From contig NZ_JAKNTW010000008.1 of assembly GCF_022213955.1 (NCBI RefSeq), positions 404,953 through 468,952 on the forward strand: a stretch of 64,000 bases of DNA, in the 5' to 3' direction. This document shows, one piece after another, positions 51,301 through 59,748 of this stretch. The position numbers and the translations under genes are program-made. Under the pieces are notes generated by a model. That model saw nothing but the letters and a program-made list of their open reading frames with translations, was not told the DNA's origin and did no database searches. This DNA comes from Dolomitihabitans soli (GTDB lineage: Bacteria; Actinomycetota; Actinomycetes; Streptosporangiales; Streptosporangiaceae). The first letter of the stretch is position 1. Every line of letters starts with the position of its first letter.

Positions 51301-52530
51301 CCGGAAGGCGGTGCCGTCCGCGGTCGTGACCAGCCAGAACGGCTGCTGGGTAACGCCGGAGGTGAGACGTTCGATCTTCCAGCCGTAGTCCTCCGCCGTC
51401 TTGTATCCGCCCGTCGCCTTGTCCTTCACGATCGCCGAGGACTTGCCCTCCAAAGACAGCACCAGGTCGGAGGTGGTGTAGTCGGTGGTCGCCGCGTCGC
51501 CGTCGTTCTCATCGGGGGACTCCCAGCACAGGTGCTTCCAGTCCCGCTGCCCGGAGTTCTTCCTGGTCTCGAAGACGTCGTCGGCGCACGGCCGGAACTT
51601 CTGCTCGATGAACCCGACCCCGGCGTCCCAGCCCATCCCGGCGACTGAGGCCTGGTTGTTGGTGTAGTTGGTGAGGCTGTCCACCCCGGAGGAGGAATAC
51701 GAGACCGCAAGGTCGGGGCCGGGCCCGTTGACCGACGGCGGGACCGCGATCGGGTAGGAGTAGGAGAACCCGCCGCCGGACAACCCGACCTGCCAGGTGC
51801 CCGCCGGCTTCAGGTCGGTCGCGGCGAAGTTGGTGGTCCCCGACCCAGGGTCCTCCGCGGCGGCCGCTACCGCGAGCACGTACACCGACTCCGCCACGCC
51901 GGTACCGGCCTCGGCCACCGCCACGATCCGGCCGTTCTTGGCGTCGTTACGGACCGGGATCGCCGCCGCCGACCTCGCGGCCTTCGCACACGCCGCGTCC
52001 GGCTGCTCCCCCAGCACACACGCCGGCATCCGGATCAACGTCAACCGTGAGGCTGCGTCCCCGGGGAGGCCGCTGCGGAATGCGGCGTAGTCCACCCCGA
52101 GTGTGACCTTGCCCGTCTTGCTGTCGCCGTCGCTGCGGGCCAGCCGGACCGCCAGCCCCATGCCGCCCAGCCGCTTGGCCACATCCGCGCCGTAGGTCTC
52201 CACCCGCGTCTTGGCGGGTGTGTCCGGCCCGGCGGCGGCGAGGGTCACCGGCGAGTTCGCCACCCGCACCGCCGCGGCTCCCAGGGTCACGTCCGCGGAG
52301 GAGGCTTTCGGCCACACCGGCGCAGCCGGCTCCCGCTCCGTCAGCGGCGCGTCCTCCGCGCCGGTCGTGGAGGCGACCTTTTCGATTTCCTGCCCGTCAA
52401 CCGACCGCTCTTGGGCGGCCGAGCCGGATAAATCGGGTTGCAGGATGTCGCTCACCACGCCCACGCCGGCCATCGCCACTACCAGCACCAGAGCACAGAT
52501 CAGCCAAATTCGGACACGCCAAACGTCCAC
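45379..52530 (-). CDS. RHS-repeat polymorphic toxin with Hint domain and C-terminal toxin tip
   Basis: The 2383-residue product has an N-terminal membrane/signal helix (WLICALVLVVAMAGVGVV), a secreted beta-rich region (GLSGGGFSYSYPIAVPPSVN), a carbohydrate-binding-like module and Pro-Thr linker at about 910-985, numerous RHS/YD repeats (GYDAAGRLLW, YDDLGRRTA), the conserved RHS core (YLPYGQRRG; GLTYLSARYYDPSIARFIS) near 1890-1950, a pre-toxin Hint autoprotease (about 2133-2281: SFVPGTLVLMADGTRKPIEE to DILVHN) and a variable ~102-residue tip. The GTG at 52530 follows GGAGG by seven bases. The tip (SLDWRCIKFTGAERQEF, HLGEHGKGRNLVEYTNRAVD) matches no toxin family I know. It is probably exported and delivered to neighbouring cells. 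An immunity gene overlaps its 3' end. Confidence 0.9.
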   Translation of the reverse strand: MDVWRVRIWLICALVLVVAMAGVGVVSDILQPDLSGSAAQERSVDGQEIEKVASTTGAEDAPLTEREPAAPVWPKASSADVTLGAAAVRVANSPVTLAAAGPDTPAKTRVETYGADVAKRLGGMGLAVRLARSDGDSKTGKVTLGVDYAAFRSGLPGDAASRLTLIRMPACVLGEQPDAACAKAARSAAAIPVRNDAKNGRIVAVAEAGTGVAESVYVLAVAAAAEDPGSGTTNFAATDLKPAGTWQVGLSGGGFSYSYPIAVPPSVNGPGPDLAVSYSSSGVDSLTNYTNNQASVAGMGWDAGVGFIEQKFRPCADDVFETRKNSGQRDWKHLCWESPDENDGDAATTDYTTSDLVLSLEGKSSAIVKDKATGGYKTAEDYGWKIERLTSGVTQQPFWLVTTADGTAFRFGYRRDAMWQTPFIGDDAGEPCREKYSSSELPGFCFAPWRWNLDQELDTNGNLVDYRYQREENWYCMIHGALCEPGFPWDPMDARLAYDRGGYLQQAEYGHNKQITGTTPIAKVTYNAVDRGTPPSSGVPWDNDTPDELDCPSGTPGEVATCSGLGPTFFITKRLNTIVTSTANTTGGWDEVTRLEFGYKWVYTQILDPLPPAGPVLWLDTIRPVGLAGTGPDIALPPVDFEATLLDNRADYNDAQGKARVRFPRMSAVYNGLGGRTDISYGQAKPCPFPSGYPTSGWDANARDCYLATLGTYYDEGGIARTARAVYLKWLTTQVVDKDLVGGSPDVVTRYEYVGTPAWARPFAYLQAETQNGIVCGRPTNEYCKVLVEDWDDFRGYETVRTITGSGPAPEDFSVTSATFYRGMYDDPRADGTPKHTQVTDFDGNAYNDLRVLAGRTLQEQTWRATTVTNPATVAAPAPASQAPPAAEPEPAAGRPITRAASAPSGGRPAARMLACTHPEWLNLFVYAKGQRVTWKNHHWEATASTLSEPGADATWKDLGLCSGGSTPTPTPTPTPTPTTPPTTPPGPGPGGYAEVSSNRYEYVSTSTGTGPGIYDPLRISTSREVAREAVTTGWRYTEQRITYDSYGLPATSNDYGETGNAADNTCITTTYARNTSKWMLNLPAGVERRAGDNCTTGALLGKSVILYDGATSPSANSPTLGNATENWVYDRASHYNTTKAAFDGYGRPTSATDPLEKITTTAYSPTTGWPHNGITTTNPLGHTTTVKPSALHGLPISTTDPNNHTTEIDYDALTRTSALWGPAEPRSGSTPTASFAYHIPSTGNLGQPTAAAKTTIRRLLSGSGTSAKYLTAHSYDDGLGRTRETQTLSPTGGRIVNVTGYDARGQAHAKSNPVHNPDEPGSGLLNPALTDLPQWNKTVYDGLQRPIAIIAFHLASELRRTTMAYPGLERTEVTPPIGGKTVTVTDTKDRTVKTEEWKDATVHHDTTYVHDHSGNLTKLTDASGNVRTFTYDWLGRRTAGTDPDAGSSSSGYDAAGRLLWSIDGNNAKISHTYDDLGRRTAQWSGEAGSGTKLTEWIYDTLAKGQLTSSTRYTGGQAYVDAITAYDSAYRPTATKLTIPSSEGPLAGEYDFTARYDRAGNQVEYGMPGKGDLLAEKLTLSYTDLGMAQGLTSDYGSGATYVKDTAYTATARLAERSYGATAQIKRAYTWNEQTGWLDRLTTTAKADTTTPQIAQDDRLSYDKAGSISRILDAASAVPGTTPGQSECFGYDGLSRLTTAFTTTGSTCTAGPDTQGIDPYNQTFAYDAVGNITTLTDGSGTSTYAYPPAGPSAVRPNTVTAINRPGRSDTYAYDNAGQLSGRTVDGKQGTFTWNAFGQLDKATIDGQDTSMVYDAGGERLIRRNPDGAATLYLGSMEVTASGGLVNTTRYYTGPDGTVVALRNNTGVTWLASGLHGSAQLAIEDSTGQIRRERYLPYGQRRGADDLPFTDRGFLGKTEDDSTGLTYLSARYYDPSIARFISTDPLLNTDKPQWLNPYSYAGDDPIGLADPEGLKPDPGCSGGDRFTAPCIEARCKGSKTDECKQWRAEIAEGKRRAQIIVDNMMFLELYKANCQGAPPSGVDMDYHLGNCAMFAQNAGLVLDGPGYQGDVWEEQHGIVKFFLEDAKACLDDSNIGSCAMLASGGVGRGVKFGLKQGIEGIKGAFKKAGDLLKKCNSFVPGTLVLMADGTRKPIEEVEVGDEVLATDPDTGETKPRPVIDLIAGVGTKTLVQITVDTDGLDGDATGVVIATDEHPFWRVDTRTWIAAAQLSAGAWLRTDSGAQVQVAATRKWTLYHQKVHNFTVAQLHTYYVGAGAADILVHNASLDWRCIKFTGAERQEFSKWANVSFNADEGGKTAAIQYHLGEHGKGRNLVEYTNRAVDLWDAYGHEKKPVKLRNGKMGWKIKIGKRFGIYTQNGKIVTYAD

Positions 52531-52891
52531 GCCGCAGCCTCCATACAAGAAACCCGCGACGCAACGCGTGGCCGTCGCTCATCCACTTAAGATCGATATA
52601 AAGACGATCACCTGGACTATCGATCGACGACGGCCGACAGGTCAATACGATCATCGCGATGCAACGACAACGAAGGGTGACGATACCCAGACGAACTGGT
52701 GCGAATGAGACACATCGCCCCAGGTCATCGCCGAGTCAACCGTCATGTCAGTCAGGAACCACCGTTGATAACGATTCGACTTCGGGGCGGCGCTCATCGA
52801 CGCCACCCGCCTCGCACTCACCCAATTCCCCAAGGCCTGCAGACGGCAGGTAGCACTGATCCTGGTGGCAGCACCAGCGAGTTGCCTTGGC
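52531..52891. other. Promoter region of the RHS gene / IS701 border
   Basis: 361 bases between the RHS start and the truncated IS701 transposase. It contains the RHS ribosome-binding site and an AT-richer stretch near 52585-52625 likely to hold the promoter, though no clear -10/-35 is fixed. No gene or repeat is recognised. Confidence 0.4.
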
Positions 52892-53875
52892 TCACCTGCT
52901 GCCGGAGACGGCGACCAACTCGGCCAGCGGGGCCGGGCTGGGACTGTAGGACAAGAAGAACGCCAGTTCGGCCGGGTTGCAGGCCGAGCGGCGGATCAGC
53001 AGCCGATGCGCAGGGCTGGTGGTGGCCACCAGCGCCCAGTCATACCAGCGGCGGCCCTTGGAGCCGTCCCCGCACGACATCCGCTGCCATGCACCGGCCG
53101 GAAGCCAGGCGGCCACCCGGTCGGCGCGGACCTTTCCCAGCCCGGTGGTGATCTGATGGTCGCAGGAGACGGCCAGCACGTAGCCGATCCGGCGGCTTTC
53201 CATGAACCGGCGCAGCGGCCCGTTACCGCCGTGGGCTTCATCGGCGCTCACCCAGGCGAACGTCACCCCGGCGGCAACAGCCCGCTCGATCATCGCCTGC
53301 AGCAGTTGTGGCTTGGTCGCGAACCGTGCCGGTTCGGGGGCCTTCGCCACAGCGCACCTGCCGGGGTCGTTCAGCCAGGACGCGGGCAGATACCGCTCCC
53401 GGTCGATCAGCGCACGGCCGCGCGGGCCGGCGTAGGCCAGGAAGACCCCGATCTGGCAGTTGGTGATCTTTCCTGCGGTGCCGGTGTACTGCCGTTGCAC
53501 GCCCGCCGAGCCGGCGCCGCGTTTCTGGAATCCGGTGTCGTCGCCGGTCAGCACGCCGCGGGCATCGCCCAGGTGCGTCAGCACGTAGTCCCGTACATCG
53601 TCGCGAACCCCGTCGACGTCCCATCTCGCGGTCGAGAACAGCCGTTGCACCCCATCAGGCGTGCGATCTCCGGAGTACTCGGCAAGGGTCCAGCCGTTCT
53701 TGCGTTCCAGCCCTGACAGCAGGCCATGCAGGCACGCCCGGGCACGCAGCCGTACCTCTCGGCGTTTGAACCGCCCCGCGACCAGGGCGAACGCGTCATC
53801 GAGTCCAGTCCTCAACCAGCCCGCGTCGATCTGCTCTAGCCTGGCCAACGCGGCCACCGTTCTTATCGAGTCCAT
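52892..53875 (-). pseudogene. 3'-truncated IS701-family transposase
   Basis: The ATG at 53875 begins MDSIRTVAALARLEQIDAGW. Typical IS701 motifs follow: LTGDDTGFQKRGAGSAGVQR with the first Asp, CQIGVFLAYAGPRGRALIDR, and VTFAWVSADEAHGGNGPLRR with the second Asp. The frame stops shortly after ELAFFLSYSPSPAPLAELVA at 327 residues. Intact IS701 transposases continue about 80-100 residues with the third catalytic acidic residue in an RWxxE-type segment, which is absent. The transposase is therefore inactive. It lies between the RHS gene and an intact IS5-type element inserted just upstream of its start. Confidence 0.8.
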
Positions 53876-54000
53876 ACACACCTCGATGATCGCAGCGGTG
53901 CCCGCTTTTGTGATCTTGTTCGCTTGTACGTACAGCCGGACAAGCGGGCCTCCCTCACGATGTGCGACTGCCCTATTGGGACCTCTTAGAGGGAGTTTTG

Positions 54001-54429
54001 CTAGCTCTCGTTCCGGTTCATGGCGAATAGGCCGGGTTCTGGTTCGGTGAGGATGTCGCGGCCGACCAGGCGTTTGAGTTTGGCGCGCATGCTCTCGATG
54101 TGGCGGGGCTGATCTCCGATGTTCAAAGCGCGGCACAGGTCCTTGGCGCGCAGGCCTCCGTCGGTGCGGGTGAAGACGGCAAGAACCTCCTGGTAAGCGG
54201 GCGGAAGTGGTTCTTCGGTGCCGGACTGGTTCTGCTCGTGCTGTCGCCCGGCGATCTCCAGCAGTGTCTGCCGGGTGAGCTGGAGGCGGGACACCAGTTG
54301 CTGAGCGTCTTCCAACCGGTCAGACAGCTCGGCGATCTCGGTGCGCAGCCGGTCGACCTGGGCGCGGGCGTCGTGCTCACGTCCGCCCAGGTGCCGTAAC
54401 AGCTCATCGGGCACGACCGGGCGGTTCAC
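54001..54429 (-). CDS. IS5-element accessory (passenger) protein, 142 aa
   Basis: The GTG at 54429 overlaps the transposase stop as GTGA. The product begins NRPVVPDELLRHLGGREHDA, continues with a coiled coil (QVDRLRTEIAELSDRLEDAQ; LVSRLQLTRQTLLEIAG), and ends in a winged-helix-like domain (VLAVFTRTDGGLRAKDLCRA; RAKLKRLVGRDILTEPEPGL). The stop codon abuts the left inverted repeat, so the gene belongs wholly to the element. Its layout suggests a DNA-binding regulator or transposition helper (inference). I do not know a named family. Confidence 0.7.
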   Translation of the reverse strand: MNRPVVPDELLRHLGGREHDARAQVDRLRTEIAELSDRLEDAQQLVSRLQLTRQTLLEIAGRQHEQNQSGTEEPLPPAYQEVLAVFTRTDGGLRAKDLCRALNIGDQPRHIESMRAKLKRLVGRDILTEPEPGLFAMNRNES

Positions 54430-55277
54430 GCCGCCAGGCCCAGCAGCGACGCCGGCCGCCAGGACGGAGTGGCTGTGCCGGTCAATCGACGGGCCATGTT
54501 GTCGGTCATCGACCAGTAGACCATCGACTCCGCGCTGGCGGGCCGGGTCTCGTAGTCCCGCACCAGGCGGCGGTGCAGCATCAGCGTGCCGTAAACCTGC
54601 TCGACCACCCACCGTTTGGGCAACGGCGTGAACCCCTTGAGCTGCGGATCGCGGTGGACGGTCTCCACCTGGATGCCCAGTGCGGCCCCACGCGCGGCGA
54701 CGGCGTTCTTGAACCCCGCGTCCACCCACGCCTTGCTGACCGAAGGGTTGTCGATCGCGACCTTGTCCAGCAACGCGATGCCGATCGCGTTGTCGTGCAC
54801 ACCGGCGGCGGTCACCATCACCGCGATCACCAGTCCCAGCACATCGACGGCCAGGCCGCGCTTACGGCCCCGGTCCTTCTTCCCTGGATCCAGCCCGGTC
54901 GTGGCCGCCGGTGCGCTGACCGAGGCGCGCACGGTCTGGGTGTCCAGGATCACCGCGCTGGGGTCCTCGCGGCGGCCGGCCCGCTCCCGGACCTGGCAGC
55001 GCAGCAGGTCATGGATGGTCTGGTCGGTGCCGTCGTCGCGCCACCGGGCGAAGTAGTAGTACACCGCGGTGTGCGGAGGGAAGTCATGGGGCAGGTACCG
55101 CCACTGGCAGCCGGTCCGCGCTTGGTAGAGGATCGCGTTGACGATCTCTCGCATCGCGTATCGGCCTTGATGCCCGCTGACCGAGCGATGCCGCTGCTTC
55201 CACGCGGTGATCACCGGCTCGATCAGCGCCCATCGCCCGTCGGAAAGGTCGCTGGGATACAGCTCTCGCTTGCCCAT
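54426..55277 (-). CDS. IS5-family transposase
   Basis: The 283-residue DDE transposase starts at ATG 55277 (MGKRELYPSDLSDGRWALIE). It has the IS5-type N-terminal helical domain (TGCQWRYLPHDFPPHTAVYY, FARWRDDGT) and catalytic segments AVILDTQTVRAS (first Asp), KAWVDAGFKNAV (second Asp) and WVVEQVYGTLMLHRRLVRDY with the Glu in VVEQ. It appears full length. It is encoded within the element bounded by 12-bp repeats and is coupled to the accessory protein. Confidence 0.9.
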   Translation of the reverse strand: MGKRELYPSDLSDGRWALIEPVITAWKQRHRSVSGHQGRYAMREIVNAILYQARTGCQWRYLPHDFPPHTAVYYYFARWRDDGTDQTIHDLLRCQVRERAGRREDPSAVILDTQTVRASVSAPAATTGLDPGKKDRGRKRGLAVDVLGLVIAVMVTAAGVHDNAIGIALLDKVAIDNPSVSKAWVDAGFKNAVAARGAALGIQVETVHRDPQLKGFTPLPKRWVVEQVYGTLMLHRRLVRDYETRPASAESMVYWSMTDNMARRLTGTATPSWRPASLLGLAA

Positions 55278-55609
55278 GCTGCCAGTCCAGCCCACCCACA
55301 CCGGACGTCAACCCTCTGTAACGACATCCTCACTCACACAACAGCTCACGCATGGGCAATCCCTCACAAAACTCCCTCTTAGGCCCGGCTAGCGCGCCGG
55401 AGTCCGCACGTAACAGAAGGCAGGTCAGCGGGCTCAGGCCAATGCCTCCCAGAGCCTGGAGCAAGTGTGGATCACCCGCCCCGAAACTCAGTTCAAGCAC
55501 TATCCTGAGGGCTGGCGTTGAGATGAGCTCCCTCGGTTTTCTGACCTGCGGTTACTCATCCTTGGTAGCTGATGACGAACAGAGTCCTGGGATCGGGAGC
55601 GAGCAAACT

Positions 55610-57943
55610 GTGAGCGAGAACCAATTCATCAACGTCACCCCTCACCCACGAATCCTCGGGGTGTTGGGGGACATCGAGTTCTCCCACTGGCAGTGCCTCG
55701 CGGAGCTCGTCGACAACTCCTTCGACGAGTTCCAAGCTGCGGGCGAGATGGAAGAACGTCCCTCCGTCTCGATCACGCTGCCCACCGCCACAGCTACCCG
55801 GTCGACAGCCGCGATCGTGGTCAAGGACAACGGTCGGGGCATGAGCCTAGAGGCTGTCACTAATGCCATCAGCGCTGGTTGGACGAGCAACAGCAGGCAT
55901 GGCTCGCTCGGCCTATTCGGCATGGGCTTCAACATCAGTACGGCGCGTCTCGGTCGACACACGACTATTCGCACCAGTCGCGTCGGCGACCCTCATTGGG
56001 TAGAGGTCGTTCTCGACCTCCCGAAGATCGCCGAGTCGCCTCAGTACCAGGCTCCATATCGTCTCGTCCCCAAGGCGAACTCGGCGGAGCACGGCACCAC
56101 AGTGACGGTCAGCGATCTCAAGTCTGAGCAGTTCGAGGTCCTGAAGCGGCCTAAAACACAAACCGTCATCCGGGAGAAGCTCGGCGATATCTACAGCTAC
56201 CTTCTACGGGAACGCGGCTTCCTCCTGACGATCAACAACAAGAAGGTGCAGCCGCGACTGCCGTGCGTCTGGGACGAGAGCCGATATGTCACACGGCTGG
56301 GCGTGCAGATCCATGCCATTCAGCACATCGATCTGCCGCTCAAGGACAAGAAGGCTTGCATGGACTGCGGCTACTGGAGCCGGGCAGACGCCGAACTGTG
56401 CGAGGAGTGCGGATCGGAGCGACTGGAACTGCGATCACGACGGATTTGGGGCTGGATCGGTATCCAGAGGTATGTCCATAGGTCTGACTATGGCCTGGAC
56501 TTCCTCCGCAACGGCCGGAAGATTCTACCCAAAGACAAGCGCGTTTTCTACTGGCAGGATGAGGATGAACTCTCCGAACCAGACCTTGAATATCCCATCG
56601 ACACCAAGGTTCCGACTGGTCGTATAGTCGGAGAGATACACTGCGACCACGTTGCCCCGAACTATCAAAAGACAGCGTTCGAGTTTGACACCCCTGAATG
56701 GCGTCAGGCCATTCGGACCATCCGTGGAATTAGCCCAATCCGCCCAAACAAGGCCAAGCAACTTGGCCTGCCGGAGAATGACAGCCCACTCGCCCTGCTT
56801 TTCAAGGGGTACCGGCGGCAGGATCCCGGACTCAACTACCTCATTCCCGGCGACGGTCACTCCGCGTTGCACAACAAGGCCCTCGAATGGGCCGTCCGCT
56901 TCCGTAAGGGAGAGGAGGCATACCGGACTGACGACATCTGGTACCAGTCCGCCTACCAACACGATCATCCGGCGGTTCCCGACCCCGACCCACAAGGTGG
57001 GGAGATCCTGCCAGGACTTGACGCCAACCTACTCAACCCCGACGCGGGTTACGCGGACCAGTCCTCGGCCACAGGAACCTCAACTCCCGTAACGATGGAG
57101 CCACAACCAGTAGAGGTTGAGGAGACGCTGGAGCAACGTCTCAAGCGATACAGGGATAGCGGGGAGCCTCTTGTCGACCTCGCGGGTGAATACGCCCTAC
57201 CTGACTTGGGCGCCATCGAGCTCGCGGTCTGGGTAGCCCATGGTCAGCAGCTGATGACCAAAGACAAGGTGCCTGCCCCTGTGGTAGCGATCATGCTTCG
57301 TGCCCCCCTGCTTGAAGTCTTCGTGGATGTCGGAGCTTCGCTCTTTCAGGAGCAGGGGACGGACATCCGCGATCTGGCACTGGTGGAAGTCGCCGAGTAC
57401 ATGCGCGTGCGGGCGAACAAGGTCAACAGACCCCTAACTGAGATCGTCTCCCTCCTTAAGGCCAGAAGCGCGTCGGTCAAGCTCACGCCGACGGCCCTCG
57501 CGGACGAGGCTGAAAGGATCATGGATCAGGTGCGATCGGCCATGGTGTCGCAGGTCGCGCAGAGCCCGGCGGTTCATTGGGAACTGCTGACCGAGGCTGA
57601 GCGGGCGAGTTCCGAGCGGCGGTTCGCGATCGAAGCCTCCAACGCGACCACGTGGGATGACATGATCGCGAGCGGCGACTTCGTTCGTTACGTTCCCGCG
57701 AACGCTATCGTGCGTTTGATCGCCGCCAGCCCTAACACTTTCCTCGATGGGAAGGTCTTCAAGCGCTCGTACGAGGCACTTACCGACGTCACAGCGAGAG
57801 AGTTGGTGGTGGAGCGCCTGATCAACCCTCTTAGCGATCTGGCCCTCCTGGAACAGCATCGCCCGCGGCTCGATCTAGAGGAGCTCACGCGAACTCGTTC
57901 CAGCTGCCGACTCGTGGTCCGTGAACTAGCGGATAACAGCTAG
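55610..57943 (+). CDS. MORC/MutL-like GHKL ATPase of a restriction-modification system
   Basis: The 777-residue protein has GHKL ATPase motifs: N-box AELVDNSFDEF (Glu32/Asn36), DNGRGM (Asp73-x-Gly75-x-Gly77) and the Gly-rich SLGLFGMGFN (about 99-108). A four-Cys zinc ribbon (CMDCGYWSRADAELCEECG, Cys250-Cys269) is inserted downstream. The C-terminal ~350 residues are helical without known motif. Closest relatives by architecture are the prokaryotic MORC-type ATPases of restriction-modification operons. The GTG at 55610, with GGGAGCG upstream, places MTPHPRILG-like residues at the start; longer in-frame starts (ATG 55523) exist but read through the IS flank. The helicase gene follows by eight bases. 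Confidence 0.83.
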   Translation: MSENQFINVTPHPRILGVLGDIEFSHWQCLAELVDNSFDEFQAAGEMEERPSVSITLPTATATRSTAAIVVKDNGRGMSLEAVTNAISAGWTSNSRHGSLGLFGMGFNISTARLGRHTTIRTSRVGDPHWVEVVLDLPKIAESPQYQAPYRLVPKANSAEHGTTVTVSDLKSEQFEVLKRPKTQTVIREKLGDIYSYLLRERGFLLTINNKKVQPRLPCVWDESRYVTRLGVQIHAIQHIDLPLKDKKACMDCGYWSRADAELCEECGSERLELRSRRIWGWIGIQRYVHRSDYGLDFLRNGRKILPKDKRVFYWQDEDELSEPDLEYPIDTKVPTGRIVGEIHCDHVAPNYQKTAFEFDTPEWRQAIRTIRGISPIRPNKAKQLGLPENDSPLALLFKGYRRQDPGLNYLIPGDGHSALHNKALEWAVRFRKGEEAYRTDDIWYQSAYQHDHPAVPDPDPQGGEILPGLDANLLNPDAGYADQSSATGTSTPVTMEPQPVEVEETLEQRLKRYRDSGEPLVDLAGEYALPDLGAIELAVWVAHGQQLMTKDKVPAPVVAIMLRAPLLEVFVDVGASLFQEQGTDIRDLALVEVAEYMRVRANKVNRPLTEIVSLLKARSASVKLTPTALADEAERIMDQVRSAMVSQVAQSPAVHWELLTEAERASSERRFAIEASNATTWDDMIASGDFVRYVPANAIVRLIAASPNTFLDGKVFKRSYEALTDVTARELVVERLINPLSDLALLEQHRPRLDLEELTRTRSSCRLVVRELADNS

Positions 57944-57951
57944 GTGGAGAG

Positions 57952-59607
57952 GTGCCAAATTTCCTCTCTCCTCCCGCGCTGCTAGACGCCGGCCCACTCC
58001 AGTTCCCTCGCCAGGTCGAGCGACTCCTCTGGCACCTGGGATTCACATCGATCAGCAACATCGACGGACCAGGCGACGAGGGAGGGGACATCCTCGCGCG
58101 CCTAAAAGGTGAGGACTGGGTGATCCAGTGCAAGTGGAAGAAGAGAGGTGCAGTCGGACCGGAAGCAGTCGATGAGGTCGCACGAGCCCGGGACAGTTAC
58201 CGTGCTCACCGCGCCGTTGTCGTCACGAACACTCGCTTCGGCCCTGATGCGCAGCGGCGTGCCGCTAACCTGGCTCGCCTCGGACCGCCCATCCTCCTGT
58301 GGACCGGTGGCGATCTCGTCGCAAGCTTCGATCGCATCCCTGTCCACTTTGGCGGAGTCACTCGCCGGTCGTATCAAGCAGAGGCGCTTCAATCGTTGAA
58401 CCACGACCTCCATGACACGGGCCGCGCCTTGCTGGTCTTGGCAACGGGCCTTGGCAAGACCGTCGTTGGCGGGGAGGTTATACGGGAGCATCTCCTGAGA
58501 CATCCCAGTGATCAGGTCCTTGTGGTGGCACACGCGAAAGACCTAGTCGCCCAGCTAGAACGAGCACTGTGGCGGCACCTCCCCAAGGAAGTGCCAACGC
58601 GCCTTTTGACCGGGGACACCAGGCCAGACAATCTATCGGGTTTGACCTGCGCCACGGTCACCTCGGCCTTGTCAGCTGCCCGCTTCGGGTATCGGCCAGG
58701 GCTCGTGATGATCGATGAGGCCCACCACCTTGGTGCGAACGGCCAATACGACGAGTTGCTAGCCCTCCTTGAGCGCTCGCGTCAGTTCGGTGTGACTGCC
58801 ACGCCGTGGAGAGGCGACGCACATGACATCACGGATCAGCTTGGCCCTCCGAGCTTCACTCTCGGAATCGAGGAGGGGATGCGGCATGGATACCTTGCCC
58901 AGGTCGACTACAAACTGTTCGTGGATGACATCAATTGGGACACGGTCAAGCAGGCGAGCGCCCACTCGTACGGCCTGGCCGAACTCAACGCTCGCCTCTT
59001 CCTCCCGCAACGCGACGAATCTATCCGCGATCAGATCGCAGCCGTCTGGGCTGCCACAGTAAGACCACGGGCCATCGTCTTCTGCCGGACCATCGAACAC
59101 GCGGAAAGACTCGCGGACGTGTTGCGCCGAACGCCGCTTTGGTCTGGATCGCTGGCGCTGCACGCTGGCCTAGCGAAGCGGGAACGTCAGAATCGGCTCC
59201 TTGCGTTCCGATCCGGCGAGGTGCCAATCCTGACGGCGGTAGACATCCTCAACGAAGGCGTTGACGTCCCAGACGTGAACATTCTCTGCTTCGCCCGGGT
59301 CACTCACTCGCGACGAATCTTCGTGCAGCAGTTGGGACGTGGACTGCGACTACGCGAGGGGAAGGATCGCGTCGTAGTCCTCGACTTCGTGAGCGACCTA
59401 CGCCGCATCGCCGCCGCCCTCAACCTCAAGCGATCACTCGAAGGAGCCGGCGAGATCGAGACGCTGAACAAGGTCAGTCCTTCCCGCATCGACTTCAGCG
59501 ACCAACGTGTCGCCACCCTCATGGAAGAGTGGATCAAGGACGCGGCCAGCCTGGAGACCGCGTATGACGAGTACCGCCTCCAATTCCCCACTATCCCCGT
59601 CAGTTGA
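57952..59607 (+). CDS. SF2 helicase with N-terminal Mrr-type nuclease domain
   Basis: The 551-residue protein starts with a restriction-endonuclease-like domain of the Mrr type: EGGDILARL (Asp46) followed by VIQCKWKK (Gln59, Lys61), the D-QxK core. A superfamily 2 helicase follows: motif I LATGLGKT (Lys169), motif II VMIDEAHH, motif III VTATPWRGD, and motifs V/VI DILNEGVDVP and VQQLGRGLRLREG. The combination is typical of restriction systems that translocate and cut. The GTG at 57952 has GGTGGAGAG directly upstream. It is co-transcribed with the MORC-like ATPase (8 bp apart) and is probably the cleavage/translocation effector of the system. Confidence 0.9.
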   Translation: MPNFLSPPALLDAGPLQFPRQVERLLWHLGFTSISNIDGPGDEGGDILARLKGEDWVIQCKWKKRGAVGPEAVDEVARARDSYRAHRAVVVTNTRFGPDAQRRAANLARLGPPILLWTGGDLVASFDRIPVHFGGVTRRSYQAEALQSLNHDLHDTGRALLVLATGLGKTVVGGEVIREHLLRHPSDQVLVVAHAKDLVAQLERALWRHLPKEVPTRLLTGDTRPDNLSGLTCATVTSALSAARFGYRPGLVMIDEAHHLGANGQYDELLALLERSRQFGVTATPWRGDAHDITDQLGPPSFTLGIEEGMRHGYLAQVDYKLFVDDINWDTVKQASAHSYGLAELNARLFLPQRDESIRDQIAAVWAATVRPRAIVFCRTIEHAERLADVLRRTPLWSGSLALHAGLAKRERQNRLLAFRSGEVPILTAVDILNEGVDVPDVNILCFARVTHSRRIFVQQLGRGLRLREGKDRVVVLDFVSDLRRIAAALNLKRSLEGAGEIETLNKVSPSRIDFSDQRVATLMEEWIKDAASLETAYDEYRLQFPTIPVS

Positions 59608-59748
59608 TGGCCTCGGAAAGCGCATGGACGCCCGGTCTGCTTGAGTCATCCGTGCGGAAATGTCGGACCCTTCACCTATTCTGATGAGGGTCCAACTCGG
59701 CAATAGATCATGCTCGCGTGACCGTGTTCACCACTCTCAGGAGCAGCA

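Larger units (their letters stand above)
53989..55378. mobile_element. Intact IS5-family element with TTA target-site duplication
   Basis: The ends are perfect 12-bp inverted repeats: GAGGGAGTTTTG at 53989-54000 and its complement at 55367-55378. Both are flanked by TTA (53986-53988 and 55379-55381), the TNA duplication typical of IS1031/ISL-type IS5 elements. The 1390-bp element has two minus-strand genes, the transposase and a small accessory protein whose stop codon touches the left repeat. Intact ends and duplication imply recent insertion, close to the start of the MORC-like ATPase gene. Confidence 0.9.

Noticed and set aside
46897..51648. Long plus-strand frames (430 and 644 codons) inside the RHS gene
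   Set aside because: Antisense shadows of the RHS coding sequence; Gly/Val-rich with no domain.
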